From: SZUA-309 sp965233675
Lineage (GTDB): Bacteria; Pseudomonadota; Gammaproteobacteria; Pseudomonadales; Azotimanducaceae
NCBI GenBank assembly: GCA_965233675.1
Contig: OZ247498.1
Location: 2,108,001-2,172,000 of the forward strand
DNA length: 64,000 nucleotides
Direction: 5' to 3'
In this document: piece by piece, positions 26,292 through 35,313 of the stretch
Layout of the letters: each line of letters opens with the position of its first letter
How positions within the stretch are numbered: position 1 is the stretch's first letter
Position numbers and translations under genes: made by a program
The notes under the pieces: model-generated
What the model was told of the DNA's origin: nothing
Seen by the model: the letters and a program-made list of their open reading frames with translations, nothing else
The model's database searches: none

Positions 26292-26894
26292 CTACTGGAA
26301 CGATGGCCGGGCTGTCACACCGGCATGCAGCCGGGTAAGATTTTCCAGGTCGAAGTAGTCCTGGCCAACGTTCCGGGCGAAACCCAGGGTGATGGCCAGC
26401 GTCAGGTCCGCCACGGTGTAACGATCGCCTGCGAGAAACTGACTGTCGGCGAGGTGGGCATCGAGTCGGGTGGCGGCGTCTCTGGCCACCTCCCCGGAGA
26501 TTTCGCCCCACTCCGGGCAGACTTTTTCCCGGTCCTTGAAGAAGCCGGTGACGTTCCGGAAGCACTGGGCAACCGGCATCATGAAATTGAGTTCCACACG
26601 CCGGCACCACATCTCGACCATCGCCAGTTCCCGAGGCGTTTCGCCAAACAGATTCGGCTCCGGGTGCAGCCCCTCGATCAACCGGCAGATGGCAAGGCTT
26701 TCCGAAAGACAGGTGCCGTCATCCAGTTCCAGGGTCGGTACCCGGCCGAAGGGATTTCTGGCCAGGAATGCATCCCCCAGATTCTCACCGGCCCGAAGAT
26801 CGATCTGAGTCATCGGGATGTCAACGCCCTTTTCTTTCAGAAAGACTTCGACCCGCTGGCCATTGGGCGATGCGCTTTGGGTGTACAGATGCAT
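26292..26894 (-). CDS. Glutathione S-transferase family protein
   Basis: A 200-residue GST. The thioredoxin-like domain shows LYTQSASPNGQRVEVFLKEKG, the cis-Pro in FGRVPTLELDDG and the glutathione-binding ES pair in CLSESLAICRLIEG. The helical C-terminal domain contains YTVADLTLAITLGFA with the usual N-capping Asp. It probably conjugates or reduces an electrophile with glutathione. It is the last gene of a three-gene minus-strand run, CYP153-2, LLM oxidoreductase, GST (14-bp gap before it), which suggests processing of an oxygenated hydrophobic compound. GAGG lies 7 bp before the start. Confidence 0.9.
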   Translation of the reverse strand: MHLYTQSASPNGQRVEVFLKEKGVDIPMTQIDLRAGENLGDAFLARNPFGRVPTLELDDGTCLSESLAICRLIEGLHPEPNLFGETPRELAMVEMWCRRVELNFMMPVAQCFRNVTGFFKDREKVCPEWGEISGEVARDAATRLDAHLADSQFLAGDRYTVADLTLAITLGFARNVGQDYFDLENLTRLHAGVTARPSFQ

Positions 26895-26908
26895 TTGATT
26901 TCCTCGGA

Positions 26909-27964
26909 TCAGACAGATTCAAAAACCGTCGCCCAGTCTTCCAGGGCGGCTTCGTGGCCATGCACGAGTTGCACGGTGAGCTGGGTGTAGCCCGCGTCGC
27001 GGATCTCACGAATACGCTCCACCAGTTCTTCCTTCGTACCGCTCAAGGTCATGGCACGGGCGAGATCCGGGGTGATGTGTTTTTCCTCCGGCCGAACGTA
27101 CATCAGATGACCCTTGTGGTTCTCCAGATAGCGCGCGTCCGCCGGTTCATACTGACCGTGGACCTTCAGATACTGGCGGAGCGGTTCGCCCAAGGGGCCG
27201 CTGTCCAGATTACCACCCGCCATGGGCCCCACCTCGTCCGCCAGATTGTGGAAGAGCACGGAGGCATAGGGCGCCGCCTGGGCCATGAGCCGGGCCTCGT
27301 CTTCTGCCGCATTACCACTGAGAACGGCACCAAGGCAGAAGAGATTGGACGCCAGCGCCTCCGAACTTCTACCCGCGGCTGCCCAGATCGAACGCATTTC
27401 ATCGAGCACCTGAGCCGCATTGGCCGTACCGAACACCATCCACCCGGCACCCAGCTCCGCCGTGAGCCGCTTGGTTTTCGGGCCGAAGGCGGAAATCCAC
27501 AACGGCACGTCGTCGGCAATGTTGATGAGTCCGAGGTCCGGATCCAGAAAACGGACCTTGTGCTCACCGTCCGTATCCTGCCACGCCACGGTCTCGCCGC
27601 GGAGCATGCCCTGCACGGTCTCAATATAACGGCGGGTGGCAGCCAGGGGCACGGCGCCCTGGCCCATGGTTCTGCGGGCGGTGAAGCCGGTGCCGATTCC
27701 GAAGTCGATGCGTCCGGGCGCCAGCTTGTTGAGCGAGGCAAAGGCATTGGCCGCCACCGGCTCGATCCGGTTGGACGGGACCAGCACACCGGTTCCGAGA
27801 CGTATGCGGGACGTTTCGTGGGCGGCCAGCGCCATGCAGACAAACACATCCGGGTTCAGCAGCTGCGTGTCGTAGAACCAGGCCGCGTGAAAGCCGAGCG
27901 CTTCCGCGCGCTTCACCCATTTCCAGGAATCGAGCTCCGAAGCAAAGGCGACTGAGTACTGCAT
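26909..27964 (-). CDS. LLM-class flavin-dependent oxidoreductase (1)
   Basis: A 351-residue luciferase-like TIM-barrel protein. Typical parts are the N-terminal WKWVKRAEALGFHAAWFYDTQLL, then RIRLGTGVLVPSNRIEPVAANAFASLNKLAPGRIDFGIGTGF, and PLWISAFGPKTKRL further on. The family uses reduced FMN or F420 to oxidise or reduce small organics; the sequence alone does not separate the two cofactors. It lies 17 bp after the CYP153-2 stop and 14 bp before GST, so the three are probably one operon. The substrate is unknown. Confidence 0.88.
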   Translation of the reverse strand: MQYSVAFASELDSWKWVKRAEALGFHAAWFYDTQLLNPDVFVCMALAAHETSRIRLGTGVLVPSNRIEPVAANAFASLNKLAPGRIDFGIGTGFTARRTMGQGAVPLAATRRYIETVQGMLRGETVAWQDTDGEHKVRFLDPDLGLINIADDVPLWISAFGPKTKRLTAELGAGWMVFGTANAAQVLDEMRSIWAAAGRSSEALASNLFCLGAVLSGNAAEDEARLMAQAAPYASVLFHNLADEVGPMAGGNLDSGPLGEPLRQYLKVHGQYEPADARYLENHKGHLMYVRPEEKHITPDLARAMTLSGTKEELVERIREIRDAGYTQLTVQLVHGHEAALEDWATVFESV

Positions 27965-27981
27965 GCTGTCTCCGCGTCAGA

Positions 27982-29223
27982 TCAGGCGACAATCCGCACC
28001 GGCATCTTCGCGTAGCCATTCACGAAGTTCGACTCCACCCGCTCCACGTCTCCGGTAATTTCGATGCGTTTCCAGCGGGCGAGAATTTCCTGCCAGAGTA
28101 TGTGCATCTGCATTTCAGCCAGACGCATGCCCAGACAGCGATGGATGCCGAAACCGAATGAAATCGTCGCCCGGGCATTCGACCGGCTGATGTCGAACCG
28201 GTCCGCCTCGTCGAAGACGTCTTCGTCCCGATTGCCGGAGTAATACCAGATCACCACTTTGTCGCCTTTGCGGATGGTCTGCCCCCGGATCTCGTGATCG
28301 GCAATCGCCGTGCGCCGCATGTGGGCAAGCGGTGTCTGCCAGCGCACTACTTCGGAGGTCATGTTAGGGATCAGGCTCGGATCCCGGTGCAGCAGTTCGA
28401 GCTGGTCCGGAAACTGATTGAAGGCATTGATACTGCCGCTCATGGTGTTTCGCGTGGTGTCATTCCCGCCGACGATCAGCAGCATGAGGTTGCCGAGAAA
28501 CTCCGAGTCAGGCTGGTCCGCCGTGACCGCATCCTGAGCCAGCATGGAGACCAGATCCATGCTCGCCGGACCGTTCCGGCGTTCGTTTTTCAACCGGCTG
28601 AAGTATTCGAGACATTCCATCAGTTCGGAGACCCGCTGTTCCTGGCTGCCGACGATGGGCGAATCCGGCTCGGCGGTAGTCACGTCGGACCACCGGGTGA
28701 GCTTTCTCCGATCCTCGAAGGGAAAATCGAACAGCGTGGCCAGCATCATGGTGGTGAGTTCGATGGATACTTCATCCACCCAGTCGAACTCCTCTCCCAC
28801 GGGCAGGGAATCGAGCAGCGTCCGGGTTCGAGCGCGGATGAGCTTCTCGAAGTTGGCCAGGCTCGCCGGTGCAACGATCCGGTTCACCGCCTTCCGTTGC
28901 GGGCCATGTTCCGGTGGATCCATGGTGATGAAGCTGCGCACGAAGAAGTCCGAGTCTTTGTCCGCCACGATGGCATCGTCGATCATGATGCCGCCGAGAT
29001 GGGCTTCAGACGAAAACGTCTCGTGATTCTTATCCACCGCCATGATGTCTTCATAGCGTGTGATCGACCAGAACGGGCCGTAGGGACTGTCCGCACAATA
29101 GTGCACGGGAGATTCGGCCCGAAGATGCTCGAATATCGGCAGGATGGTTTCTGCCGAGAACCGCTTTGGATCGGCAGGGTTCAGCTTCTCAGAATAATCG
29201 TCGAGTACGGTCGCTTCGCTCAT
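27982..29223 (-). CDS. CYP153-type cytochrome P450 (copy 2)
   Basis: The start is taken at the ATG at 29223 (MSEATVLDDYSEKLNP) with GGGGAGAG just upstream; a longer frame to 29331 has no support. The 413-residue protein has the I-helix LLIVGGNDTTRNTMSG, ExxR in SEVVRW, and heme loop FGFGIHRCLGMRLAE (Cys about 363). FGPFWSITRYEDIMAVDKNHETFSSE is close to well-known CYP153A enzymes, closer than the other two copies. It likely hydroxylates alkane or acyl chain ends with an external ferredoxin system. It heads an operon with an LLM oxidoreductase and a GST. No copy of the TetR-type operator is found before it. Confidence 0.9.
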   Translation of the reverse strand: MSEATVLDDYSEKLNPADPKRFSAETILPIFEHLRAESPVHYCADSPYGPFWSITRYEDIMAVDKNHETFSSEAHLGGIMIDDAIVADKDSDFFVRSFITMDPPEHGPQRKAVNRIVAPASLANFEKLIRARTRTLLDSLPVGEEFDWVDEVSIELTTMMLATLFDFPFEDRRKLTRWSDVTTAEPDSPIVGSQEQRVSELMECLEYFSRLKNERRNGPASMDLVSMLAQDAVTADQPDSEFLGNLMLLIVGGNDTTRNTMSGSINAFNQFPDQLELLHRDPSLIPNMTSEVVRWQTPLAHMRRTAIADHEIRGQTIRKGDKVVIWYYSGNRDEDVFDEADRFDISRSNARATISFGFGIHRCLGMRLAEMQMHILWQEILARWKRIEITGDVERVESNFVNGYAKMPVRIVA

Positions 29224-29251
29224 GTCTCTCTCCCCGAAAGTACGAAGAGAG

Positions 29252-29280
29252 ACTATCGGCGGAAACGCCGTTCGAGGCAA
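29252..29280 (-). promoter_or_regulatory. Possible sigma-70 promoter for CYP153-2 operon
   Basis: On the minus strand TTGCCT (29275-29280) and GATAGT (29252-29257) are 17 bp apart, 29 bp before the CYP153-2 ATG. Both hexamers match the consensus only in part. The spacing is ideal. Confidence 0.35.
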
Positions 29281-29300
29281 TCCTCCCTGATCCGGGAGAA

Positions 29301-29329
29301 GCGTCCGGGCGCGGAACCGCCCCGGACGC
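29301..29329 (-). terminator. Hairpin after isocitrate dehydrogenase
   Basis: GCGTCCGGG and CCCGGACGC form a perfect 9-bp stem around an 11-base loop that can pair further (GCG/CGC). It starts 14 bp beyond the end of the icd gene on the minus strand and is followed by a second small stem (CTCCC...GGGAG). There is no long T-tract, so it may be a weak terminator or an mRNA-stabilising end. Confidence 0.5.
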
Positions 29330-29342
29330 AATCCAGTGGGCG

Positions 29343-31583
29343 TCAGCCGGCGAGAATCCGGTTCAACGTGGGGCTGGGACGCATGGCGGCCTCGAGTTTC
29401 TCCACGTCGGGATGGTAATAGCCGCCGATATCAGCGGGGCCGCCCTGAATGTCCACCAGTTCTTTGATGATCTGGTCTTCATTCTCTGCCAGCGCCTTCG
29501 CCAGCGGCGCGAACTGTTCCTTGAGCGCCGCATCCTTGTCCTGAGCCGCCAGTGCTTCTGCCCAGTACATGCCCAGATAGTAGTGACTGGCCCGGTTATC
29601 CGGTTCACCCGTCTTACGGGACGGTGATTTGTTGTTCTCCAGCAGCTTTTCCGTCGCCGTATCGAGGGCCTCCGCCAGCACTTCTGCCCGGGCATTACCC
29701 GTTTTCACGGCGATGTCGTCGAGGGAGACCTTCAGTGCCAGGAACTCGCCAAGGGAGTCCCAGCGCAGATGGTTTTCCGCCTCGAACTGCTGCACGTGTT
29801 TCGGAGCCGATCCACCCGCGCCGGTCTCATAGAGACCGCCGCCGGCCATCAGCGGCACGATGGAGTACATCTTGGCGCTGGTGCCCAGCTCCATGATCGG
29901 GAACAGGTCCGTGAGGTAATCACGGAGCACGTTGCCGGTCGCAGCGATGGTGTCTTCGCCATGGCGCGCTCTTTCCAGCGTATGCCGCATGGCGAGCGTC
30001 AGCTTCATGATCTGAATATCGAGTCCCTCGGTATCGTGATCTTTCAGATACGCCTTCACCTTCTTGATGATTTCCGCATCGTGACCGCGATGCTTGTCAT
30101 CACCACGATACTTGTCGAGCCAGAACACCACCGGCAGACCCGAGGCACGGCCACGGTTCACGGCGAGTTTCACCCAATCCCGAATGGCGGCGTCCGTGGT
30201 CAGACACATGCGCCAGATATCCCCTTTCGAAAGGCCCGTGTGCTCGATCAGCACGGTGCCGGACTCGTCCGTGACGCGCACGGTGCCGTCCGCCGGGAGC
30301 TCGAAGGTCTTGTCGTGTGAACCGTATTCTTCCGCCTTCTGCGCCATCAGGCCGACGTTCTGCACCGTACCCATGGTGGTGGGATCAAAGGCGTCGTGGT
30401 GCTTGCAGAAGTTGATCACTTCCAGATAGATGGTGGCATAGCAGGAATCCGGGATGATCGCCTTGGTGTCGCGCAGATTGCCGTCCGCACTCCACATTTT
30501 GCCACCGACCCGGATCATGGCCGGCATGGAGGCATCGACGATGATGTCGCTGGGCACATGCAGATTGGTGATGCCGCGATCGGAATCCACCATGGCAAGC
30601 CCGGGCCGGCTCTCGTGGCACTTTCTGATGTCCGCTTCAATCTCGTTGCGCAGAGAGAAAGACAGGGTCTTCACCTTATCCAGCACGCTGCCGAGGCCAA
30701 GATTGGGATTCACACCCAGTTCCGCGAAGGTTTCCCGGTGCTTGTCGAAAGCTTCCTGGTAATACACCTCCACCGCGTGGCCGAAGATGATCGGATCAGA
30801 GATCTTCATCATCGTCGCCTTCAGGTGCAGAGAGGCCAGCAGATCCGCCCGCAATGCACCCTCGTATTCTTCCTCGAGGAAAGTTCTCAGCTTGGCGACA
30901 CTCATGTACATGCCGTCCACCACTTCGCCATCCCCCACCGGCACGGCTTCGCGCAGTACGGTGGTCTGACCGTCATCGCCGATGAGTTCGATCTTGAGAT
31001 TGCCGCCCTTTTCGACGGTGACCGACTTCTCGCTGTGGTAGAAATCGCCTTCCCGCATGTGGGCCACATGGGTGCTGGAAGCCTGGCTCCATTTGTCCAT
31101 GGAGTGCGGATGTTTCCGTGCGAACCGCTTCACCGACTCCGGCGCCCGGCGATCCGAGTTCCCTTCCCGAAGCACCGGATTCACGGCCGAGCCGAGCACG
31201 GCGGCATAACGGTCCTGAATCGCGCGCTCTTCATCGTTGGCGGGCTCTTCCGGGTAATCCGGCAGATCGTAGCCCTGGGATTTCAGTTCCGCGATGGCTT
31301 CGATCAGCTGCGGCACGGAAGCACTGATGTTCGGCAGCTTGATGATGTTGGCGCCTTCTTCTCTGGTCAGAGCGCCGAGTTCGGCCAGCGTATCCGGCAC
31401 CCGCTGCGCTTCGGTGAGGTTTTCCGGAAAGGCAGCCAGAATACGGGCTGCTACGGAGATATCACTCAATTCCACGGTGACGTCGGCGGCCTCGGTGTAC
31501 TTCTTGATAATCGGCAGCAGCGAGTAGGTGGCCAGTGCGGGGGCTTCGTCGGTGAGGGTATATACGATCTTCAGATCTGACAT
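29343..31583 (-). CDS. icd2: Monomeric NADP-dependent isocitrate dehydrogenase
   Basis: A 746-residue protein, the usual size of the monomeric enzyme and nearly double the dimeric type. Family-specific stretches include KIVYTLTDEAPALATYSLLP, NIIKLPNISASVPQLIEAI, VNPVLREGNSDRRAPESVK (substrate and Mg2+ binding), FWLDKYRGDDKHRGHDAEIIKKV and ETGAGGSAPKHVQQF. It converts isocitrate to 2-oxoglutarate and CO2 while making NADPH in the TCA cycle. It has its own transcription unit with hairpins on both sides. A TATAAT hexamer on the minus strand (31659-31664) may be its -10. Confidence 0.97.
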   Translation of the reverse strand: MSDLKIVYTLTDEAPALATYSLLPIIKKYTEAADVTVELSDISVAARILAAFPENLTEAQRVPDTLAELGALTREEGANIIKLPNISASVPQLIEAIAELKSQGYDLPDYPEEPANDEERAIQDRYAAVLGSAVNPVLREGNSDRRAPESVKRFARKHPHSMDKWSQASSTHVAHMREGDFYHSEKSVTVEKGGNLKIELIGDDGQTTVLREAVPVGDGEVVDGMYMSVAKLRTFLEEEYEGALRADLLASLHLKATMMKISDPIIFGHAVEVYYQEAFDKHRETFAELGVNPNLGLGSVLDKVKTLSFSLRNEIEADIRKCHESRPGLAMVDSDRGITNLHVPSDIIVDASMPAMIRVGGKMWSADGNLRDTKAIIPDSCYATIYLEVINFCKHHDAFDPTTMGTVQNVGLMAQKAEEYGSHDKTFELPADGTVRVTDESGTVLIEHTGLSKGDIWRMCLTTDAAIRDWVKLAVNRGRASGLPVVFWLDKYRGDDKHRGHDAEIIKKVKAYLKDHDTEGLDIQIMKLTLAMRHTLERARHGEDTIAATGNVLRDYLTDLFPIMELGTSAKMYSIVPLMAGGGLYETGAGGSAPKHVQQFEAENHLRWDSLGEFLALKVSLDDIAVKTGNARAEVLAEALDTATEKLLENNKSPSRKTGEPDNRASHYYLGMYWAEALAAQDKDAALKEQFAPLAKALAENEDQIIKELVDIQGGPADIGGYYHPDVEKLEAAMRPSPTLNRILAG

Positions 31584-31680
31584 TTCTATCCTGACTTCTC
31601 TTGTTCTGACGGGTTAGCCGGGCCGGCAAAGGGTATCCGGCCGGAAATTCGGGGGCGCATTATACGTTTTTCTGACCCGG

Positions 31681-31709
31681 AACGGGCTGTCGCCGAAAAC
31701 AGGCCCGTT
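31681..31709 (-). terminator. Hairpin after the cytochrome operon
   Basis: AACGGGC and GCCCGTT pair as 7 bp, extended past a bulged G by TGT/ACA, around an 8-base loop. It is about 20 bp past the stop of the beta-helix/cytochrome gene and before icd2. No clear T-run follows on the minus strand, so termination strength is uncertain. Confidence 0.4.
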
Positions 31710-31728
31710 CTGCGGGGTGGCGCGAGGC

Positions 31729-33270
31729 TCAGTTCGTCGCGCTGAGCATGTACTCCGCCACGGCCAGGCGGGTTTCCGCATCCAGATAGTTCTGCGCGGG
31801 CATTTCCGGATAGTCGTCGCGCACCTTGGTGGGATTGGCGATCCAGTCGGCCAGCCGCTGCGGGTCGTTCATATAGAGCGCCTGAATAATCTTCACCGGC
31901 GGGCCGATCATCCGGCCTTCGTAGGTATGACAGCCGGCGCAGACACCCAGGTAGGCGATCTTGCCACGCTCGTGCGGCTCGATGACCCGGGCCGGTACCG
32001 GAGGCATCAGGTAGTTGGCGATGGTGCGGGTGTCTGTAAACGCGCATTCCGCCCAATCATTCACGCCCGTCGTGACATAACGGTGACGATTGATGATGCA
32101 GCTTTCGTTGCTCGGCCCCACGGCCAGTATGTCCAGGTTGCCCGTCTTCATTTCCAGCAGCATCAGGGCTTTCATCTCATCGAGGGTTTCATAACCGTTG
32201 TTGTGCATGGTGTTGTTGAGAATACGCATCCGATCCGAGTTCGGGTCCGCTTCCGGGTCGACGGTGATGTTGGTGAGTTCGGCTGCGGTGCCGTGGTCTA
32301 CGGAAAGAATGCCCACGGTCTTGTTGTTGGTGATGATGTTGCCTTCGATCACCACGTCGTCCGCGGCCATCACCATGATGCCGGTGCCGGCCGGAATGCC
32401 GCCTACCGTGGAGCCCGGGGCACCGAAGTTCGGGGTGTTGTTGTCCGAGACCCAGTTGTTGCGGATGATCACATCATAGGTGGTCTTGATCGGCAGACCG
32501 GGCGTGATGAACGCGAGAATACCGCCGGTGTTGTTGTAGACGAAGTTGCTCTCGACGATGGCATGACGGCTGTTTTCGATTTCGATACCGGCCACGCTGT
32601 CGAAGACTTCGTTGTAGGCCACGTGCACGTTGTCACTCATGCCCACGTAGATGGCGGCGTCTTCGATGCCGCTGATGATGTTGTGCTCCACCACCCCATT
32701 GGTGCCCAGTTGGGGGAAGATGCCGTAGACGCCGGTGTCGACGATGATGTTGTCCCGGATCTCGTAGTTGTTCCCCGCCTGACTCATGATCGCGTTGCCT
32801 TTGTACTTCGTGATCATGAAGCCTTCGACGACGATGTTGTTGCCGGAAAACAGAATGGCGTCATTCAGTTCCCCATTGCCATGCAGAGTCGCGCGCTCGG
32901 AGCCCTGAACGATGCCAATGAGGCGGATGCCATCCTTGTCGATATAGACGGTTTCGTTGTAGGTGCCGGGCATCACATGAATGGTCGTGCCTGGCTCTGC
33001 CGCCTGCACGGCTTCCTGAATGGAATCCCCATCATTCACCTGCAACAGCCGATCGGACTGCGGCGGGCCAGCCACGAATTTACTGGCGCCGCTGAGCTCG
33101 AGACGGTGCCCGGCAGCATCCCCGCTGGCCTGGTCGACCGGAGCCTGGTAGGCCGCGCCGGCACCTCCGGACGTGATGACGGGCGCCGGGCTTTCACCGC
33201 GTCCCAGTAACAGGCCGGCGGCGAAGGCAGCGATCACCAGGACCGCCGCGATGATTTTCCCGAACTTCAT
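31729..33270 (-). CDS. Membrane-anchored parallel beta-helix / cytochrome c fusion
   Basis: This 513-residue protein starts with an N-terminal membrane anchor or uncleaved signal (FGKIIAAVLVIAAFAAGLLLG). Residues about 75-340 are a right-handed parallel beta-helix built from short N/G/I-rich turns (NNIVVEGFMITKYKGNAIM, NVHVAYNEVFDSVAGIEIEN, DVVIEGNIITNNKTVGIL). The C-terminal domain is a class I cytochrome c with CAGCH at 444-448 and a likely axial Met490 in PEMPAQ. The family of beta-helix domain resembles NosD-like or carbohydrate-binding types. It overlaps the MauG-like gene by ATGA and is the last gene of a three-cytochrome operon. A periplasmic electron-transfer role linked to an unknown bound substrate is inferred. 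Confidence 0.88.
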   Translation of the reverse strand: MKFGKIIAAVLVIAAFAAGLLLGRGESPAPVITSGGAGAAYQAPVDQASGDAAGHRLELSGASKFVAGPPQSDRLLQVNDGDSIQEAVQAAEPGTTIHVMPGTYNETVYIDKDGIRLIGIVQGSERATLHGNGELNDAILFSGNNIVVEGFMITKYKGNAIMSQAGNNYEIRDNIIVDTGVYGIFPQLGTNGVVEHNIISGIEDAAIYVGMSDNVHVAYNEVFDSVAGIEIENSRHAIVESNFVYNNTGGILAFITPGLPIKTTYDVIIRNNWVSDNNTPNFGAPGSTVGGIPAGTGIMVMAADDVVIEGNIITNNKTVGILSVDHGTAAELTNITVDPEADPNSDRMRILNNTMHNNGYETLDEMKALMLLEMKTGNLDILAVGPSNESCIINRHRYVTTGVNDWAECAFTDTRTIANYLMPPVPARVIEPHERGKIAYLGVCAGCHTYEGRMIGPPVKIIQALYMNDPQRLADWIANPTKVRDDYPEMPAQNYLDAETRLAVAEYMLSATN

Positions 33271-34598
33271 GAACGTTCTCCTTTCACTTGCGTACTCATA
33301 TATGTGTTTTCTGTACCGGCGACCCCAGGCGGTGGCGCCTGCGCCGGCTGAGATGCCACGCCGGTGACCGGAACCAGGCCGGACGGAACCACCGGGGGAA
33401 TTTCGGGCAGGAATCGCTCATCGGTGAGCGCGCCCAGGAAATCGACCACCCGGTCCACTTCCGTGTCGGTCAGATCCGGTTCCCAGATGTGCCAGTGGAT
33501 GTGCAGATCAACGCCTTCCGGCACCGCATGCCCCCGGCCACCACTGTAGAAGGCCACCGCTTCCTTGAGAGAGCCGTACCGTCCGGAATGCATATAGGGG
33601 GCTGTCCGGGCGATGTTGCGCAAGGTCGGCACCTTGAACCCGGCCTTCATTTTCGGTGAGCCGAAAACCTGTTCGGCACCGGTGTCCAACGGCCGGCCGG
33701 CGGGTTCCGGCGTGCCGATTACGGCAACCTGGCGATTGGTGAACAACGGTGGCGTATGGCATTCCGCGCAGCGAGCGACGAAGGATCGGAAGACGTTCAT
33801 GCCTTCGATCTCCGGCGGAGTGAGCGCATTGTGATCGCCGTGGGCGTAGCGGTCGTAGCGGCTGTTCAGAGAAATCAGCGTGGTCTGAAACGCCGCCAGC
33901 GCCCGATACACCTGCTCGAGTTCGATGACCGTCCGCTCTGCTGTCCCTTCTACCATCAATGCGGCCGGAAACGCGGCCTGGAACAAGCGGCGATAAACCG
34001 GGCTGGCATTCAACGCGGCTTGAAGTGCCGCCGGAGTATTTGCCATCTCGTCTGCGGCGAACAGGGGACCGGCTGCCTGAGCCTCCAGAGAATCCACCCG
34101 GGCATCCCAGAAGAAGCGGTCGAGAAATGCCACGTTCCAGAGCGTCGGAGCCGACCGCGCCACTTCATGACCAGCCGCACCCAGCGATCGGGCTCGGCCA
34201 TCGCTGAACCCCAGGTGCGGATCATGACAGCTGGCGCAGGACTGGCTGCCATCGCCGGACAGAATCGGATCGAAGAAGAGGTAGCGGCCGAGATCGATGG
34301 CTTCGGGTGTGAATCCATCCCGATGGGCGGGCAACGCGGTCCGGGTGCCACCCACGCCGCCCTGCTGCAGAGAGTCGTAGAACTGATAGAGGTTCACCAG
34401 CCGGCAGCGCCCTTCTGCCGTTTTCTCGAAGCTCGGCGGGCAGCGATCCGACAGAACGATGTCTGACGGAGAAACGGGCATTGAAGCCGCCGCCTGGGAT
34501 GCCGGAAGCGGGGCCGGCCTGCCAATGCCGTTGGCAGTCACGAATACCGCCACCGCGAGCAGCAAGCCGAGAGGGAGCCAGTTTTTCGTCCAGCTCAT
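33267..34598 (-). CDS. MauG-like di-heme cytochrome c peroxidase
   Basis: A 443-residue periplasmic protein with an N-terminal hydrophobic signal or anchor. Two c-heme motifs are seen: CASCH (121-125) in LGRYLFFDPILSGDGSQSCASCH and CAECH (277-281), with spacing typical of the CcpA/MauG superfamily. PTLRNIARTAPYMHSGRYGSLKEAV near the C-terminus holds conserved family residues. Members reduce H2O2 or form high-valent iron to oxidise a partner or organic substrate. An extra N-terminal cysteine pair (53 and 65; CPPSFEKTAEGRC) is not part of the usual fold. The gene starts 1 bp after the diheme cytochrome and overlaps the beta-helix gene by 4 bp. Confidence 0.9.
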   Translation of the reverse strand: MSWTKNWLPLGLLLAVAVFVTANGIGRPAPLPASQAAASMPVSPSDIVLSDRCPPSFEKTAEGRCRLVNLYQFYDSLQQGGVGGTRTALPAHRDGFTPEAIDLGRYLFFDPILSGDGSQSCASCHDPHLGFSDGRARSLGAAGHEVARSAPTLWNVAFLDRFFWDARVDSLEAQAAGPLFAADEMANTPAALQAALNASPVYRRLFQAAFPAALMVEGTAERTVIELEQVYRALAAFQTTLISLNSRYDRYAHGDHNALTPPEIEGMNVFRSFVARCAECHTPPLFTNRQVAVIGTPEPAGRPLDTGAEQVFGSPKMKAGFKVPTLRNIARTAPYMHSGRYGSLKEAVAFYSGGRGHAVPEGVDLHIHWHIWEPDLTDTEVDRVVDFLGALTDERFLPEIPPVVPSGLVPVTGVASQPAQAPPPGVAGTENTYMSTQVKGERS

Positions 34599-34599
34599 G

Positions 34600-35253
34600 C
34601 TACTGGGCCAGAATGAAGTCGATTACGTCTTCCAGATCCTGCTCGGTGGCGAGCATGGAAGACATCATCTGCATCTGCCGGCCGTAAGTGTCATTCGGGT
34701 CCGAGCCGCGCAGACCACTGGCGAAGTTTTCATACTGGCGACGCAGATAGGCCGGATCCAGTCCTGCCAGGCGGGGCGAGTGCAGGTTCGGATTGCCTTC
34801 CGCCCTGCGTCCATGGCAGGCCCCGCAGGCCGCGTTGTACTGGTTCTCGCCGTTTCGCGTGACCGTGCCTCCTGTGGGGGAACCGGCGGGGGAAATAACC
34901 ACGGGCAGGGTGCCGATGAAGGCAACCACATCCGCAATATCCGCTTCGCCTGTCAGTGTGCCGGCCATGCCACGCATCTGGGCACCGGGGATATCCGCCG
35001 GGTCACTGCCTCGAGTACCGGTTCTGAAATGTTCGAGCTGCCGGACGAGATAGCCGGCCGCCTGACCGGCGAGCGCGGGCGCGTTCAGCGCTGGTATGCC
35101 CTCGCCCTGTGCGCCATGACAGGCAGCACAGGATACGTAAATTTTTTTGCCATTCTCTGCATCCCCCGCCGCCAGCGCGCCGGTGGGCGTCAGCCAGATC
35201 AGCATTGTTGAGAGAAGAAGGCCGGTCAGCCTGGTCATGCGCGTGCTCGTCAC
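34600..35253 (-). CDS. Periplasmic diheme cytochrome c (c4-like)
   Basis: A 217-residue protein with a signal peptide (LTGLLLSTMLIWLTPTGALAAG) and two cytochrome c domains: CAACH (42-46) and CGACH (143-147). Likely axial Met residues are in GAQMRGMAG and GRQMQMMSS. Paired domains of this size match cytochrome c4-like electron carriers. It is the first gene of the operon c4, MauG-like, beta-helix/cytochrome c, so it probably carries electrons to or from those proteins. The start may be the GTG at 35253 or the ATG at 35238; neither has a strong ribosome-binding site. Confidence 0.9.
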   Translation of the reverse strand: MTSTRMTRLTGLLLSTMLIWLTPTGALAAGDAENGKKIYVSCAACHGAQGEGIPALNAPALAGQAAGYLVRQLEHFRTGTRGSDPADIPGAQMRGMAGTLTGEADIADVVAFIGTLPVVISPAGSPTGGTVTRNGENQYNAACGACHGRRAEGNPNLHSPRLAGLDPAYLRRQYENFASGLRGSDPNDTYGRQMQMMSSMLATEQDLEDVIDFILAQ

Positions 35254-35313
35254 CCCGAAAGCACCGCATCATGACGATCTGAGCCGCCAAATCTCCCGCA
35301 TTTTAAGAATCCG

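Noticed and set aside
29224..29331. Longer N-terminus for CYP153-2
   Set aside because: The extra 36 residues are Arg/Pro-rich, not family-like, and overlap the hairpin and promoter region; GGGGAG precedes the ATG at 29223.
31717..33210. Plus-strand frame rich in Val/His/Asp opposite the beta-helix gene
   Set aside because: The repeated composition mirrors the Asn/Ile-rich beta-helix codons on the other strand, which end in a real CAGCH heme site.
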